Source: Lachnospiraceae bacterium UBA7086
GTDB lineage: Bacteria; Bacillota; Clostridia; Lachnospirales; Lachnospiraceae
Assembly: GCA_002492525.1 (NCBI GenBank)
Contig: DKZA01000046.1
Location: 48,844 to 90,247, forward strand
DNA length: 41,404 nt
Direction: 5' to 3'
A program made the position numbers and the translations under genes. Below, in pieces: positions 40,367-41,404 of this stretch (positions within the stretch are counted from its first letter, which is position 1; each line of letters begins with the position of its first letter). The notes beneath the pieces are model-generated. The model was not told where the DNA came from. It ran no database searches and saw nothing but the letters and a program-made list of their open reading frames with translations.

Positions 40367-41398
40367 ATGGATATAGATACTATTAAAAAGGTAATTCAAG
40401 ATTTTTTTCAAGAGGGTACAGTTACAATTGTTGGTTCAGGGCTTTCATTAGCAGAAGGAATACCTGGAATGCACGATTTGGCGCAGGAACTTCAGATTAA
40501 AATACCAGCAATGCTCACGACTGCAGATGATATAAATATTTGGAATCAAATTAATAATGATTTAGTGAAAGGTATTGGATTAGAAGAGACATTGCACAAT
40601 ACTAAACCGAGTACATATGTTGAAGAATGTATACGAAAGGTAACTGCAAAATATATTGGTGAAGCTGATAACTGCATTTTTATGGATGTGATAAAAAATG
40701 GTAAGGTGCTTAGGTTTTCAGAATATTTAGAACGATTTAATATAAAAAATAGAAATATGACAGTGATTACTACTAATTATGATCGATTGATTGAATATGC
40801 GTGTGAGATTGATGATATAATGGTGGACACGCTTTTTGTTGGCAAATATTTAGCAGGGTATAAGCCAGATCAAAGTAAGTATTCATATTGTGTAGGAATA
40901 CAGCAACGAAAAGGGAAAGGAGCAATGCTGCAATACGCTCCTACAATAACTCTTTTAAAACCGCATGGTTGTTTGAGTTGGCATTTAATTAATGATATTC
41001 CATACTCTGTTATGAATTATCCTATGGAAGATAGTTTGATTATAACTCCAGGATTAAATAAATATCGTGAAGGTTATAGTGTACCTTTTGACACTCATCG
41101 CGGACGTGCAAATGAAGAGATTGATAGAGCCCAGAAATATATAATTATAGGATATGGATTTGGAGATGACCATTTAGAAACGCATTTGGTGCGGCAGTTA
41201 AAGGGCGGAAAACCTGCACTTATATTAACATATGAGCTTTCCTCAAATGCAGAGCGACTTGTAGGTGAATGTAAAAATGTTACTGCAATTAGTCATGTAA
41301 ATAATATAGATTCAAAAGTGACAAACGCTGAAGGTGAAACGATTTTGTTGGGAATAAATTTATGGGATTTGCATGAAATGATTAAGACTAACTATTAA
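40367..41398 (+). CDS. SIR2-domain protein, probable NADase effector
   Basis: About 343 aa from the ATG at 40367, with AAAGGA upstream; the preceding in-frame region overlaps the RloB-like gene and is not used. SIR2 motifs: VTIVGSGLSLAEGIPG (NAD-binding glycine loop), TTNYDRLIEYAC (catalytic-pocket Asn), LLKPHGCLSWH (catalytic His) and IIGYGFGDDHLE. SIR2 proteins in defence loci degrade NAD on phage infection. It follows the RloA/RloB-like pair closely and probably shares its mRNA. Base composition is clearly AT-richer than elsewhere in the window, a sign of separate acquisition. No second domain such as a helicase or sensor is fused. A partner gene could start just beyond the window end. Confidence 0.88.
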   Translation: MDIDTIKKVIQDFFQEGTVTIVGSGLSLAEGIPGMHDLAQELQIKIPAMLTTADDINIWNQINNDLVKGIGLEETLHNTKPSTYVEECIRKVTAKYIGEADNCIFMDVIKNGKVLRFSEYLERFNIKNRNMTVITTNYDRLIEYACEIDDIMVDTLFVGKYLAGYKPDQSKYSYCVGIQQRKGKGAMLQYAPTITLLKPHGCLSWHLINDIPYSVMNYPMEDSLIITPGLNKYREGYSVPFDTHRGRANEEIDRAQKYIIIGYGFGDDHLETHLVRQLKGGKPALILTYELSSNAERLVGECKNVTAISHVNNIDSKVTNAEGETILLGINLWDLHEMIKTNY

Positions 41399-41404
41399 AA
41401 GTCA

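Overview
The window looks like chromosomal DNA of a moderate-GC, motile, sporulation-lineage Firmicute, most likely a Lachnospiraceae-type gut Clostridium. The evidence is strong AGGAGG-type ribosome binding sites, TTGACA/TATAAT promoters, a CotH-family protein with a Listeria-Bacteroides-type repeat, AgrA/AgrC-like (LytTR/GHKL) two-component pairs, and a family-5 solute-binding ABC operon next to a cytoplasmic GH3 glucosidase with a helical tail. No rRNA, tRNA or CRISPR array was seen.

Layout. 1-490: tail of a chemotaxis receptor and a shared terminator. 470-2491 (-): surface CotH-like protein. 2585-2923: divergent regulatory region with a 151-bp palindromic element. 2924-7770 (+): OmpR-type regulator, short-loop histidine kinase, ABC ATPase and FtsX-type permease (a Bce-like envelope-stress or peptide-response module). 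7792-10137: M24 metallopeptidase coupled to an EutH-like permease. 10184-13584: a four-domain regulator (REC-LytTR-REC-winged helix) and a large 7TM-type histidine kinase. 13589-15664 (-): repeat-containing, membrane-anchored surface protein. 15881-19212 (+): LytTR regulator, GHKL kinase and Cache-HAMP-GGDEF diguanylate cyclase in one operon. 19672-28140: solute-binding lipoprotein, two permeases, two ATPases and a GH3 beta-glucosidase, which probably import and cleave a beta-glucoside or a glycosylated compound.

From 28.2 kb on, the content is accessory. 28574-34483 is a six-gene co-directional cluster: two large coiled-coil proteins, each with a hydrophobic head segment (alpha-pore-forming-toxin-like architecture), a probable secreted metzincin-like protease whose start overlaps the stop of the second coiled-coil gene, a small helical protein, a tyrosine recombinase and a Nudix-like protein. 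Its leader carries two near-identical 22-bp sites that resemble recombinase core sites and differ only in a central triplet (CAA versus TTG). I recognise no described system with this gene set, and it is my main candidate for something new. 34638-37688 holds a small membrane protein, a membrane-bound XRE regulator, a DUF4180 gene enclosed by a perfect 16-bp inverted repeat, and a probable VCBS-like lipoprotein.

37869-41398 is a defence locus: an unknown small gene on the minus strand, divergent from a RloA/AbiLi-type ATPase, a RloB/AbiLii-type protein and a SIR2-domain protein. The last three are tightly spaced and look like one operon, and the SIR2 gene is visibly AT-richer than the rest of the window. 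The window ends 6 bases after the SIR2 stop codon, so a further partner gene could lie outside it.

All functional calls rest on motif reading by eye. No database search was run.
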